A stretch of 7,199 nucleotides of DNA from contig CAAGEE010000003.1 of assembly GCA_900768815.1 (NCBI GenBank), positions 1-7,199 on the forward strand. The letters are read 5' to 3'. Positions 1 through 7,089 of this stretch are shown piece after piece. The position numbers and the translations under genes were made by a program. The notes below the pieces were generated by a model. That model was not told the DNA's origin, searched no databases, and was given only the letters and a program-made list of their open reading frames with translations. Origin of the DNA: Bacilli bacterium. Lineage in GTDB: Bacteria; Bacillota_I; Bacilli_A; RF39; UBA660. The first letter of the stretch is position 1; each line of letters opens with the position of its first letter.

Positions 1-1
1 A

Positions 2-136
2 ACAAATTTTGATGCCATCGTTGAATCAACAAAAAAACACGATGTCTATCTAACACAAGCTTATGGTGATAAAGACAATGAATTAGGTCAACCAGTAGAA
101 GTAGATCCTACTGATAAGGTAACAACTACATATTAA
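2..136 (+). CDS. C-terminal end of an unrecognised protein (5' truncated)
   Basis: An open frame enters from the left edge in frame 2 and gives 44 residues before TAA at 134-136. The visible tail is hydrophilic, rich in Asp, Lys and Thr, and ends in ...DKVTTTY. It has no membrane segment, no sortase sorting signal and no motif I recognise, so no function is assigned. That it is a real gene end is supported by continuous coding-like codon use and by a strong intrinsic terminator starting five bases after the stop. The terminator also says this gene belongs to an upstream transcription unit, separate from the surface-protein operon that follows. Confidence 0.75.
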   Translation, partial: TNFDAIVESTKKHDVYLTQAYGDKDNELGQPVEVDPTDKVTTTY

Positions 137-140
137 AGCA

Positions 141-171
141 AGGATAGTCAAAATAATGACTATCTTTTTTT
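141..171 (+). terminator. Rho-independent terminator of the upstream gene
   Basis: A perfect 8-bp inverted repeat, GATAGTCA (143-150) and TGACTATC (157-164), encloses a six-base AAATAA loop and is followed at once by seven T residues (165-171). The stem is only moderately GC-rich, as expected in an AT-rich genome, and can be extended by AG/TT pairing at its base. It lies five bases after the TAA of the truncated gene. The opposite strand has no comparable U-tract, so it works in the + direction. Confidence 0.88.
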
Positions 172-189
172 ACATAATTAGGTTATACT
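161..189 (+). promoter_or_regulatory. Possible sigma-A-type promoter for the surface operon
   Basis: TATACT at 184-189 matches five of six bases of the TATAAT -10 box. Seventeen bases upstream lies only a poor -35 match (TATCTT, 161-166) that overlaps the terminator arm. A better -35 match, TTTACA (169-174), is correctly spaced only from a weaker -10 (TATTAA, 190-195). A promoter is expected here because a terminator precedes a new co-directional operon, but the AT-rich sequence makes chance matches common, so the exact boxes are uncertain. Confidence 0.3.
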
Positions 190-207
190 TATTAAAGATA
201 GGGTAAT

Positions 208-212
208 GGGAG
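208..212 (+). promoter_or_regulatory. Ribosome binding site that favours the GTG start at 222
   Basis: GGGAG at 208-212 directly abuts the TTG at 213, leaving no spacer, so TTG is unlikely to be used. The next in-frame initiator, GTG at 222, is nine bases downstream, which is a normal spacing. This moves the start of the five-span membrane protein three codons inward. Confidence 0.6.
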
Positions 213-221
213 TTGATATTA

Positions 222-1778
222 GTGATAGTAAGAAAACCATATGCATTTTTAATTAAAAACTTCAAAAAGATTCATATCTTCATGTTTATACTATGTGCCT
301 ATATTTATTACAAAACTGTATCCCTAAGTTCTTTTATAAGAGAATTTATGGATTTATTCAGTTATGACTCTTACAATGAACCAATATCAAAATATACTGG
401 TTTTTTACCTATATTTTGCATACTCCTATTAATAGCCTCTAGTGTTGCCCTAATAATACTTTTAAAGCACAAGAACAAGCCTTGGAAAATGTACTTAATT
501 CTAGCCGCTGAGTATACTGCTTTGCTAATAGCATTTGCATTCACTGCTAGTTATTTCAACTCATACTCAGGAAGTCTTGAAACTACTGGTATAAGAGCAC
601 TACGAGATATTGTCTTTATCTTAACAATACCTCAGTATGCAGTTTTTATTATACTTGGTATAAGAATTTTAGGGGTTGACCTAAATAAGTTTGACTTTAA
701 GTCAGATTCCGAATACTTAGAATTATCAGATAGTGATCGTGAAGAAGTAGAAATAAGTTTAAATTTAGATAAAGATAGTGTAAAACGTACTTATAGAAAA
801 ATAAAGAGAAATCTTGGTTATTTCTATAAAGAACATCGTCTAGTTATAAACATAGTTATTCTTCTTTTAGTAGCAGTAATTGCTTATAAAAGTTATGTCT
901 ATATCTTTATAACAAATAAATCTTATAAACAAGGAGATATAATTAATACTAATGGATACAGTCTAAAAATAAATAATAGTTACTATACAGATAAAGATTA
1001 TAAAGGAGACATAGTTGAAACCAATAATAGCTTTGTAATTCTAGATGTAACAATAAAAAACAATGCTAAAAAAAGAAAAGTTAATTTTAATAGATTTCAT
1101 ATAATGAATAGAACTTATAATCATTCTCCAACCAATAAAACTTATGAAACGGCTTTTAAAGATTTAGGAACTACAATAGAAGACTTAACTTTATCTTCTG
1201 GTGAAGAAAAGACTTTATTACTAATTTATAAAGTATCTGCAAAAGAAGAACTGGATAAATTTGTCTTATATTATCAAGAATTAAATGGTAATGATAAACA
1301 TTTACGTAAAATTAAATTAAAATTAAATAACTTGTCAAAAATAAACCAAGAAAAACAAGTGGAACTTGGTGATGTAATGACTATAGATACTCCAACTATG
1401 GATGAGGAATTCATTTTTGATGAAATAACTATAACAGATACCGTAAGTTATGGTAGAAAAGTCTGTGATAATGATTCTTGTCAGGTAAAAGAATATCAAA
1501 CCTCACCAGTAAAAGGTTACAAAATATTAAAAATAGAATTCTCTTCAAACGACTTCAGTGGCAAAGATATGATTGACTTTTTAAGTGATTATGGTAAAAT
1601 TAGTTATATAGATAATAGTAAGACTAGGAAAGGGCTTAAAATTAAAAATGCTCTTGATACACTTAATTATTATGGTAAGTATGTCTATTTAAAAGTACCA
1701 GATAATCTTGCTACTGCTAACGAAATAAAACTAATTATAACAGCAAGAAATAATCAATATATATATAAGTTAAAGTAA
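222..1778 (+). CDS. Five-span membrane protein with two extracellular beta-rich (Ig/telokin-like) domains
   Basis: I do not recognise a named family for the whole protein. Numbering here is from GTG 222 (518 residues). A basic N-terminus (RKPYAFLIKNFKKIH) leads into predicted membrane segments near 18-32, 62-81, 90-110, 128-149 and 206-229. Positive charges in KHKNKPWK, and in the charged linker at 150-205 (acidic first, basic near the fifth span), place the N-terminus and linker inside and everything after 230 outside. The outer part appears to hold two beta-rich domains. The first (about 235-367) has the alternating pattern FVILDVTIKNN followed by LSSGEEKTLLLIYKV, reminiscent of DUF4352/telokin-like domains. 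The second (about 380-518) carries a CX4C pair, Cys415 and Cys420. It is the first gene of the operon, after a terminator, and 14 bases precede the next gene. An anchoring or ligand-sensing role is inference; no enzyme motif is visible. Confidence 0.85.
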   Translation: MIVRKPYAFLIKNFKKIHIFMFILCAYIYYKTVSLSSFIREFMDLFSYDSYNEPISKYTGFLPIFCILLLIASSVALIILLKHKNKPWKMYLILAAEYTALLIAFAFTASYFNSYSGSLETTGIRALRDIVFILTIPQYAVFIILGIRILGVDLNKFDFKSDSEYLELSDSDREEVEISLNLDKDSVKRTYRKIKRNLGYFYKEHRLVINIVILLLVAVIAYKSYVYIFITNKSYKQGDIINTNGYSLKINNSYYTDKDYKGDIVETNNSFVILDVTIKNNAKKRKVNFNRFHIMNRTYNHSPTNKTYETAFKDLGTTIEDLTLSSGEEKTLLLIYKVSAKEELDKFVLYYQELNGNDKHLRKIKLKLNNLSKINQEKQVELGDVMTIDTPTMDEEFIFDEITITDTVSYGRKVCDNDSCQVKEYQTSPVKGYKILKIEFSSNDFSGKDMIDFLSDYGKISYIDNSKTRKGLKIKNALDTLNYYGKYVYLKVPDNLATANEIKLIITARNNQYIYKLK

Positions 1779-1784
1779 GGAGAT
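1777..1784 (+). promoter_or_regulatory. Ribosome binding site overlapping the upstream stop codon
   Basis: AAGGAGAT begins inside the TAA stop (1776-1778) of the membrane-protein gene and lies about ten bases from ATG 1793. The overlap of stop codon and Shine-Dalgarno site suggests that translation of the two genes is linked. Confidence 0.75.
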
Positions 1785-1792
1785 AAATATTT

Positions 1793-3565
1793 ATGAAAAA
1801 AATGAAACAAATACGTTTAGTAGTTACTTTAATTATTATCGGTTTATTTATTTGGTTTTTAGTATTATCACCATATATAACTTTTAAAAAGAATGAGAAT
1901 ACTATGTTAGAAGCAGCTAAAAGGTATTATGAATTAAACTCAGATAAATTACCAACAGGTACAAGAATGTCTACTGTTGACTTACAAACTCTAGCTAGAG
2001 AGTCTTATATTAAAGAAGATTTTTATGTACCATTTAGTAAAAAACCATGTTCTATAACTAAAAGTTGGGTTAAAGTTAAACATACTAATTCTGGCTATAA
2101 ATACTATACTTATTTACAATGTGGAGTCTTAAAATCAACAACTGATCACACTGGACCAGTAATTACTTTAAATGGTTCTAACGAGATAACTATAAATAAA
2201 GGTGATACTTATAAAGAACCAGGAGTAAAAAAAGTTGTTGATAATACTGACGGTCAAATAGATGTCAAAGAAGTAGAAATAACTGGTGATGTAAATACTT
2301 CTAAAGTTGGAACATATACAATAACTTATTCAGTAATGGATAGTTTTAAAAATGAAACAGTTAAAACAAGAACTATAAAAGTAGTTCAACAATTAAAAAA
2401 TACGGTTGAAAAAGTTACTAAAATAGGTCAGTATGTTGGAAAAGTAACTAATAACTACATTAAATTCTCAGGAATGGACTTCCGCATAGTTGGGATAGTA
2501 GATGGTAATGTCAAAATAGTAGCAGCAGACGATGTAGCAAACGTAAACTATTCAGACTTAGATGAATGGTTAAAATACTACTATGAACACATTAATAAAG
2601 ATTCTAAAGACTATGTAGTAAAGACAAAGTATTGTAACGATACATTAACTGATACTTCTACTAAAGAATGTAGTAAGTATACAAATGAAAAAAGCGTTTA
2701 CATTTTATCAGTACAAGATATAAATAAAGCTACTGATGAAAATGGAAATAGTTATTTATATCCAGAAACAATTGACTGGGTAGCCAATGCTAAAACAAAT
2801 AAAGAAGGTTGGACTACTAGAGAATACTTTAGTGATAGTACTTTAAAATATATGGAATTTTCTAAAGATTATAATTTTGGAATAAGACCAGTCTTGACTA
2901 TTAAAGGAGATGCTTTAATAACTTCTGGAGACGGTACAAGTGAAAAACCATATATGATCGATGATTATGATATTGGAAAATCCGGTGATAAAGTAAATAC
3001 TAGATTATCTGGTGAATATATTGAATATTCTAATATGTTATGGCAAATAATTGAAACAACAGATTCTTCTTTAACCAAAGTAATTTCTTATAACACTATG
3101 ACAGTTGATTCCCTAAGTGATATATCATATCCATTAGGAGAAACAAAAAATATGTATAATCCAACTAAAAAAGGTAACATTGGATATATCATAAACCAAA
3201 AAGCAAGTGATGCTGTAGATGAAAAATATTTTGTTAAAAATAAAATAGAAGTTCCAATTTATAAAACCTTAGCAACTTATAAAGGTACTAGTTCAACCAA
3301 GAAGTATAACGTAAAATTTCATGCACCTAATATGTATGAAATGCATACAGCAAGAAATTCTAATACGCAAAGAAGTTACTGGTTAATGAATTCCTCATCT
3401 GAAGAATTTAGAAGATATATAGTATCAGAAATAGGTGTAGTTTTCTATCAAAAAGAAGGTACTCCAACAGATGCAGGAACAAGAATAGTTGGCTATTTAG
3501 ATAAAGATTGTCAAATAGTACAAGGTCAAGGTACAAAAGACAATCCATATAAAATAACGAAGTAG
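1793..3565 (+). CDS. Membrane-anchored pilin-like surface protein with a DUF5011-type Ig-like domain and a duplicated C-terminal module
   Basis: The 590 residues start with MKKMKQIR and one membrane segment (about 8-29), followed by a helical stretch with LEAAKRYYELN and LQTLARESYI. This is the layout of type IV pilin-like proteins, although no prepilin-peptidase G|FTxxE site is visible. Cys86 and Cys110 could form a pilin-type disulfide. Residues about 121-198 fit a DUF5011/HYR-like Ig fold: GPVITLNG, GDTYKEPGV, DNTDG and KVGTYTITYSVMDS. From about 214 on there are two related modules. Each opens with a YI-(K/E)-(F/Y)-S-x-M motif (YIKFSGMDFRIVGI; YIEYSNMLWQII) and closes with GT-x3-PY-x-I (GTSEKPYMI at 381-389; GTKDNPYKI at 580-588). 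They recall DUF6273-like extracellular modules, by memory only. The protein is probably tethered by its N-terminus and displayed outside. It lies 14 bases after the membrane-protein gene and 7 before the sortase gene. A role as a minor pilin or adhesin is inference. Confidence 0.85.
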   Translation: MKKMKQIRLVVTLIIIGLFIWFLVLSPYITFKKNENTMLEAAKRYYELNSDKLPTGTRMSTVDLQTLARESYIKEDFYVPFSKKPCSITKSWVKVKHTNSGYKYYTYLQCGVLKSTTDHTGPVITLNGSNEITINKGDTYKEPGVKKVVDNTDGQIDVKEVEITGDVNTSKVGTYTITYSVMDSFKNETVKTRTIKVVQQLKNTVEKVTKIGQYVGKVTNNYIKFSGMDFRIVGIVDGNVKIVAADDVANVNYSDLDEWLKYYYEHINKDSKDYVVKTKYCNDTLTDTSTKECSKYTNEKSVYILSVQDINKATDENGNSYLYPETIDWVANAKTNKEGWTTREYFSDSTLKYMEFSKDYNFGIRPVLTIKGDALITSGDGTSEKPYMIDDYDIGKSGDKVNTRLSGEYIEYSNMLWQIIETTDSSLTKVISYNTMTVDSLSDISYPLGETKNMYNPTKKGNIGYIINQKASDAVDEKYFVKNKIEVPIYKTLATYKGTSSTKKYNVKFHAPNMYEMHTARNSNTQRSYWLMNSSSEEFRRYIVSEIGVVFYQKEGTPTDAGTRIVGYLDKDCQIVQGQGTKDNPYKITK

Positions 3566-3572
3566 GGATAAT

Positions 3573-4394
3573 ATGAAGAAAAATGAAGATAGAAAGAAAA
3601 CATTACTTTTAACAACACTATGTACAACGACAGTTTTATGTGTAATAACAACTTTATTAATAATAGCATTAGTAAAAGTATTCACTAAAAATAATAATCC
3701 ATATTATAACGTAGTAGAAAGAGTACAAGAACTTAATGCTTTTACAAAAAAACATAACGAACTATCAACACTAGGTTGGATAAAAGTACAAGGTACAAAC
3801 ATAGATTATCCAGTTATTTATGGAAGTAATGATTTAGACTTTGATGATATAACAGTAGACTTTACCTGGACAGAAAACGAAGTAAAAACCCTTACTAATA
3901 GAGTGTTTATTCTAGGGCATAACATTAGAAATGTTTCAAATAAACCATTAATAACTGATAAAGAACATACTAAGTTTGAACAACTACCTTCATTTACTTA
4001 TCTAGACTTCGCTAAGAAAAATAAATATATACAATATACAATCGATGGAAAAGATTACTTATATAAAATCTTTTCTGTATCGATAGTTGATAATAATGAT
4101 TTATCTCATACTACAAAAGATTTTAGTAAGAAAGAATTAAAAGAGTATATTAATAAATCTTTAAAAGAAAGTTTTTATGATTATGATATAGATGTAAATG
4201 AAAAAGATTTTATCATAACCTTAGCAACTTGTACAAGATTCTATGGTACTGCTAAAAACTATACTTATAAAATAGATGCAAGAATGGTAAGAGATAATGA
4301 AAGTATAGAAAATTACTCAGTTAAAGAAAATAATAATTATAAGAAAATAGAAAAAGCAATGGAAGTAGGTGGTGGAAATGAAAAGACACTATAA
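3573..4394 (+). CDS. Class B-like sortase (cysteine transpeptidase), divergent
   Basis: Sortases cut a sorting motif in exported proteins and join them to cell-wall peptidoglycan or to another protein. This 273-residue protein has a basic N-terminus, one membrane segment (about 11-37) and then an outward-facing catalytic domain. Class B hallmarks are LGWIKVQGTNIDYPVIYGS (68-86), the catalytic His116 in ILGHN, FEQLPSF after it, and Cys220 in ITLATC. The usual Arg about ten residues after Cys (Arg233 for Cys223 in S. aureus SrtB) is not there: Tyr230 and Thr231 occupy that place. Arg222 (Cys+2) or Arg237 (Cys+17) might substitute. The segment before GHN lacks the usual sGsiFlD-type block, and a 33-residue hydrophilic tail follows the domain. 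The start is ATG 3573, with AGGGA at 3564-3568 overlapping the upstream TAG. The 3' end overlaps the next gene by 17 bases. No symbol is given because the subclass and substrate are unclear. Confidence 0.9.
   Translation: MKKNEDRKKTLLLTTLCTTTVLCVITTLLIIALVKVFTKNNNPYYNVVERVQELNAFTKKHNELSTLGWIKVQGTNIDYPVIYGSNDLDFDDITVDFTWTENEVKTLTNRVFILGHNIRNVSNKPLITDKEHTKFEQLPSFTYLDFAKKNKYIQYTIDGKDYLYKIFSVSIVDNNDLSHTTKDFSKKELKEYINKSLKESFYDYDIDVNEKDFIITLATCTRFYGTAKNYTYKIDARMVRDNESIENYSVKENNNYKKIEKAMEVGGGNEKTL
4367..4372 (+). promoter_or_regulatory. Ribosome binding site within the sortase 3' end, selecting ATG 4378
   Basis: AGGTGG (4367-4372) lies inside the last codons of the sortase gene and five bases before ATG 4378. 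The in-frame GTG codons at 4369 and 4372 overlap this site and so cannot be served by it. ATG 4378 also gives the cleanest signal peptide, beginning MKRHYKY. Confidence 0.7.
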
Positions 4395-7086
4395 ATACAT
4401 AATTGGTATTATAGAAGTATTGTTAGTAATATTACTATTAAATACTAATGTATATGCTGTTGGAAAACAATGTGATAGAACCAGTGCTGACCAAAGATAC
4501 AACGTCAAAAGAGAAAACGATACAGAAAACAGTACTATAAAAGTTTCCATTGATAATGGTGCTTTTGACGTAATTATTACAACACTAGATCCTACTTATG
4601 TGCCAAAAGATGGACAACCTGATGAAAAGGTATTAAAAGAAGAAAAAACCACTTTAAATGCTAATTCTAAAAATGGTGCCATAAATAAAGTATTAAATTA
4701 TAAATATGATAAAAAGCAAAGACAAACAATTAAAATAACACTAATATTTACAGATACAAATGATTCACTATGTACCCCATCAAATGGTCTACAATATGAG
4801 ATGAAATTTAATATACCAGGACAAACATCATCTCAATATAAAGATAACATTCATTATAATGGACTATGTGCTAATCTAAGAAATGGTGTATGGAGTGATA
4901 AATTAAAAAATTACGTTTCAAGAGAAATATTTGAAAAATATAATCCAGTCGTAACTAATTCCGGTGCAACGTATGCAAAAAGCCTAGCAACTTACTGTTA
5001 TACACCACAAGTTCTAAATAACTATAGCGAAGATACAGTTGCTATGCTAATAGGTAATGCTATAAAAGCTTATAAAAATAGTTTAAAAACATCAATAAAT
5101 GTACCAACAGCACCAAGCAATATTCCAACAGAAAATCAATTTAATTTAAGTTCTTCAACAAGTGCCGATGCTACTAGATTTAATAAGGGTTTAAAATTAA
5201 CTTGTGATAGTAAAAACTTAGGTACAATTGGAAAGTTTGAATATGTAAACAAACATGTATATTTTGCTCATAATGAATCATCATCTTCCGAAACACTTAG
5301 TTCTGGAAAACAAATAACTTGTCAAAAAGCTTGCTCAGAAACCTTAACAGTAGAATATGGACCACCAGTAGCAAGTAAAGCCGGACTATGTTTTGAATAT
5401 AAGGTTAGAGTAGTGAGTGAAGTAAAATGTGATTCAACAGTAACAGGAGAACCACCAACACCTGCTGAATACCCAGTATGTGAACCAATTCCAGTATGTA
5501 ACGAATTAACTGGTCGCGAACACCAAGCTGGTCCAAGTGATGAGTTTGATAGTTGTATTCAAACTTGTGACAATGGAAAATATACTCAAAAATGTATTAA
5601 TAAGTGCTATGACAAAGTCTATAAAAATAAAAAAAGTACTAATTTAAGTAATACTTTCTATGCAGGTTCAGTACTTAAATTAGCAAGCAAAATTTCAGAA
5701 ACATGTGATTATACAAATAGTGGTGGACATTATGCTTGGGAAGGAAATGAACTAGTTTGGAATGGTGGCGCAGGTTGTACAGCATATTCACCATACTACT
5801 TCAAATATGAAGGTGCAAGAACAGCTTATGACCATAATCGTGGAGCATACTATCCAGATAGTAAAGGATTTAAACATAATACCAAAGGATGTAATGATAA
5901 CTGTCATTACGAAGGATGTACAAAAGATGATTTACTAACAGAAGAAGAAGCAGATAAGAAATATAGAGAAGATTTAAATAAATATCAAGATTTTGTAAGT
6001 AGTTGTAATGCACAAGCATCATGTTCAACAAAAACTGCTGAGTTTACAATCAAAATAAATAATAAAACAACTGATGAACCAAATAAAGATAATTGGATAA
6101 ACTTTGATCCAGCAACAATTACAAATAAAAATATTCAAGATGCTTCAAACATCATACTAGATAGATCAGGTTGTTACGGAGATGGTAATACTGAAAATTC
6201 ATACTTAACAGAATGGAGTTTCCCAGGTACATGGATTAATAATAAAACTGGTGAAATAAGTTATAAACCAATAAATGATAAAACATGGCATAAAAAGAAA
6301 AATTATTTCTGTACTAACTTAAAATCAAAAGATGTAAATACTAGTTGGTGGTATTATGGTATGACTGGAGATACAAAATATTATCCATCAACAGCAGAAT
6401 TACAAAAATTAGAATATAACATTAAAGCAACAGCTAAAAACTTTGGACATTATAGTTGGAACATCGATATAAGTTGTTTCTATGCTCTAAACGAAACAAG
6501 CAATAAACGTTATGACCCAGATCCAGGCTGTGACTGTGCTGACCCAGAATGTTATAAAAATAACGATGTTTGTAAAACACCAAAAACCACATCAACAATA
6601 TCTTATAAAATAAGAACAGTAGATAATAAAGATTTATTCCCATCAACTGAAGGTAATGCTACAACAAGTTCAACAGATACTGGTAGAACACCAGGCTTTA
6701 ACTGGACAGCAGAAGCAACAAATACAAAGAATAAAAATTATATTATTGCTCCATCTATTTTAAGAGAACAAATTCAAGATAAACAAGATAAAATATATGC
6801 TAACGATACAGAAAGTTCAAATGAATTAGATTATAGATTCTACCTAGATAAAGCAACTCTAAGTAAAATCAGAAATTATACAAAGACTAAAGCAAATGGA
6901 AAATATACAACATTCAATGGAACATTCGAAGTAATAAATGGTGTTTCCGTATATAAAAGTAATTTATTTAGAGGAACTGGTAGTGAAATAGATTCTAAAT
7001 ATATCAAAAAGCTTGGACTACTAGGATGTAATAATCAAGCTAATAGTAATCAATGTGATAACTATGCTCAAGCAATAGGAGGTTAA
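4378..7086 (+). CDS. Large secreted cysteine-rich protein of unknown function
   Basis: With ATG 4378 as the start there are 902 residues. A basic N-terminus (MKRHYKY) and a hydrophobic core lead to a likely signal peptidase I site, NVYA|VGKQ, at 27/28. The mature part holds 31 cysteines. I see the following regions: a beta-rich N-terminal part (about 30-135); a helix-rich part (about 155-240); a Ser/Thr/Pro/Asn-rich linker (about 241-264); a Cys-containing beta part with VEYGPPVASKAGLCFEYKV (325-343); a Pro-rich link (PPTPAEYPVCEPIPVC); a block with CIQTC, CDNGKYTQKCINKC and CNDNCHYEGC (393-514); a short charged helix, TEEEADKKYREDLNKY (521-536); a CDCADPEC cluster (718-725); and a final alpha/beta part. 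No membrane anchor, sortase motif, lipobox or enzyme motif is evident. It follows the sortase gene with overlap and is three bases before the next gene, so co-expression is likely. It may be a disulfide-stabilised surface or extracellular structural component; that is inference. Confidence 0.85.
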   Translation: MKRHYKYIIGIIEVLLVILLLNTNVYAVGKQCDRTSADQRYNVKRENDTENSTIKVSIDNGAFDVIITTLDPTYVPKDGQPDEKVLKEEKTTLNANSKNGAINKVLNYKYDKKQRQTIKITLIFTDTNDSLCTPSNGLQYEMKFNIPGQTSSQYKDNIHYNGLCANLRNGVWSDKLKNYVSREIFEKYNPVVTNSGATYAKSLATYCYTPQVLNNYSEDTVAMLIGNAIKAYKNSLKTSINVPTAPSNIPTENQFNLSSSTSADATRFNKGLKLTCDSKNLGTIGKFEYVNKHVYFAHNESSSSETLSSGKQITCQKACSETLTVEYGPPVASKAGLCFEYKVRVVSEVKCDSTVTGEPPTPAEYPVCEPIPVCNELTGREHQAGPSDEFDSCIQTCDNGKYTQKCINKCYDKVYKNKKSTNLSNTFYAGSVLKLASKISETCDYTNSGGHYAWEGNELVWNGGAGCTAYSPYYFKYEGARTAYDHNRGAYYPDSKGFKHNTKGCNDNCHYEGCTKDDLLTEEEADKKYREDLNKYQDFVSSCNAQASCSTKTAEFTIKINNKTTDEPNKDNWINFDPATITNKNIQDASNIILDRSGCYGDGNTENSYLTEWSFPGTWINNKTGEISYKPINDKTWHKKKNYFCTNLKSKDVNTSWWYYGMTGDTKYYPSTAELQKLEYNIKATAKNFGHYSWNIDISCFYALNETSNKRYDPDPGCDCADPECYKNNDVCKTPKTTSTISYKIRTVDNKDLFPSTEGNATTSSTDTGRTPGFNWTAEATNTKNKNYIIAPSILREQIQDKQDKIYANDTESSNELDYRFYLDKATLSKIRNYTKTKANGKYTTFNGTFEVINGVSVYKSNLFRGTGSEIDSKYIKKLGLLGCNNQANSNQCDNYAQAIGG
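7077..7083 (+). promoter_or_regulatory. Strong ribosome binding site at the end of the Cys-rich gene
   Basis: AGGAGGT is a near-perfect Shine-Dalgarno sequence, formed by the last Gly-Gly codons of the Cys-rich protein gene. It lies six bases before ATG 7090. It supports that short downstream frame as a real gene start despite the window end. Confidence 0.8.
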
Positions 7087-7089
7087 TAT

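Noticed and set aside
213..221. TTG at 213 as the start of the membrane-protein gene
   Set aside because: The GGGAG site ends at 212, leaving no spacer. GTG 222 has a nine-base spacer. The difference is only three residues, so it is not certain.
205..255. Short frame from ATG 205, 16 codons, as a possible leader peptide
   Set aside because: It has no ribosome binding site of its own, overlaps the likely start of the membrane-protein gene in another frame, and shows no attenuation hairpin.
1758..1767. Short AT dinucleotide run near the end of the membrane-protein gene
   Set aside because: Only about five repeat units, inside coding sequence in an AT-rich genome; not evidence for a phase-variable repeat.
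3497..3685. 62-codon open frame on the - strand
   Set aside because: It is antisense to the end of the pilin-like gene and the start of the sortase. Its Phe/Ser-rich hydrophobic sequence is simply the complement of Lys-rich codons, and both sense genes are better supported by ribosome binding sites and motifs.
3268..4998. Recurring TTAGCAACTT-like words (about 3269, 4220) and a similar word near 4983
   Set aside because: They encode similar Leu-Ala-Thr tripeptides in three different genes. They are short, irregularly spaced and unaccompanied by symmetry, so chance and codon bias explain them.
6434..6646. 70-codon open frame on the - strand
   Set aside because: It lies wholly inside the Cys-rich protein gene, has Tyr/Leu/Phe-rich content expected from the complement, and has no convincing independent start signal.
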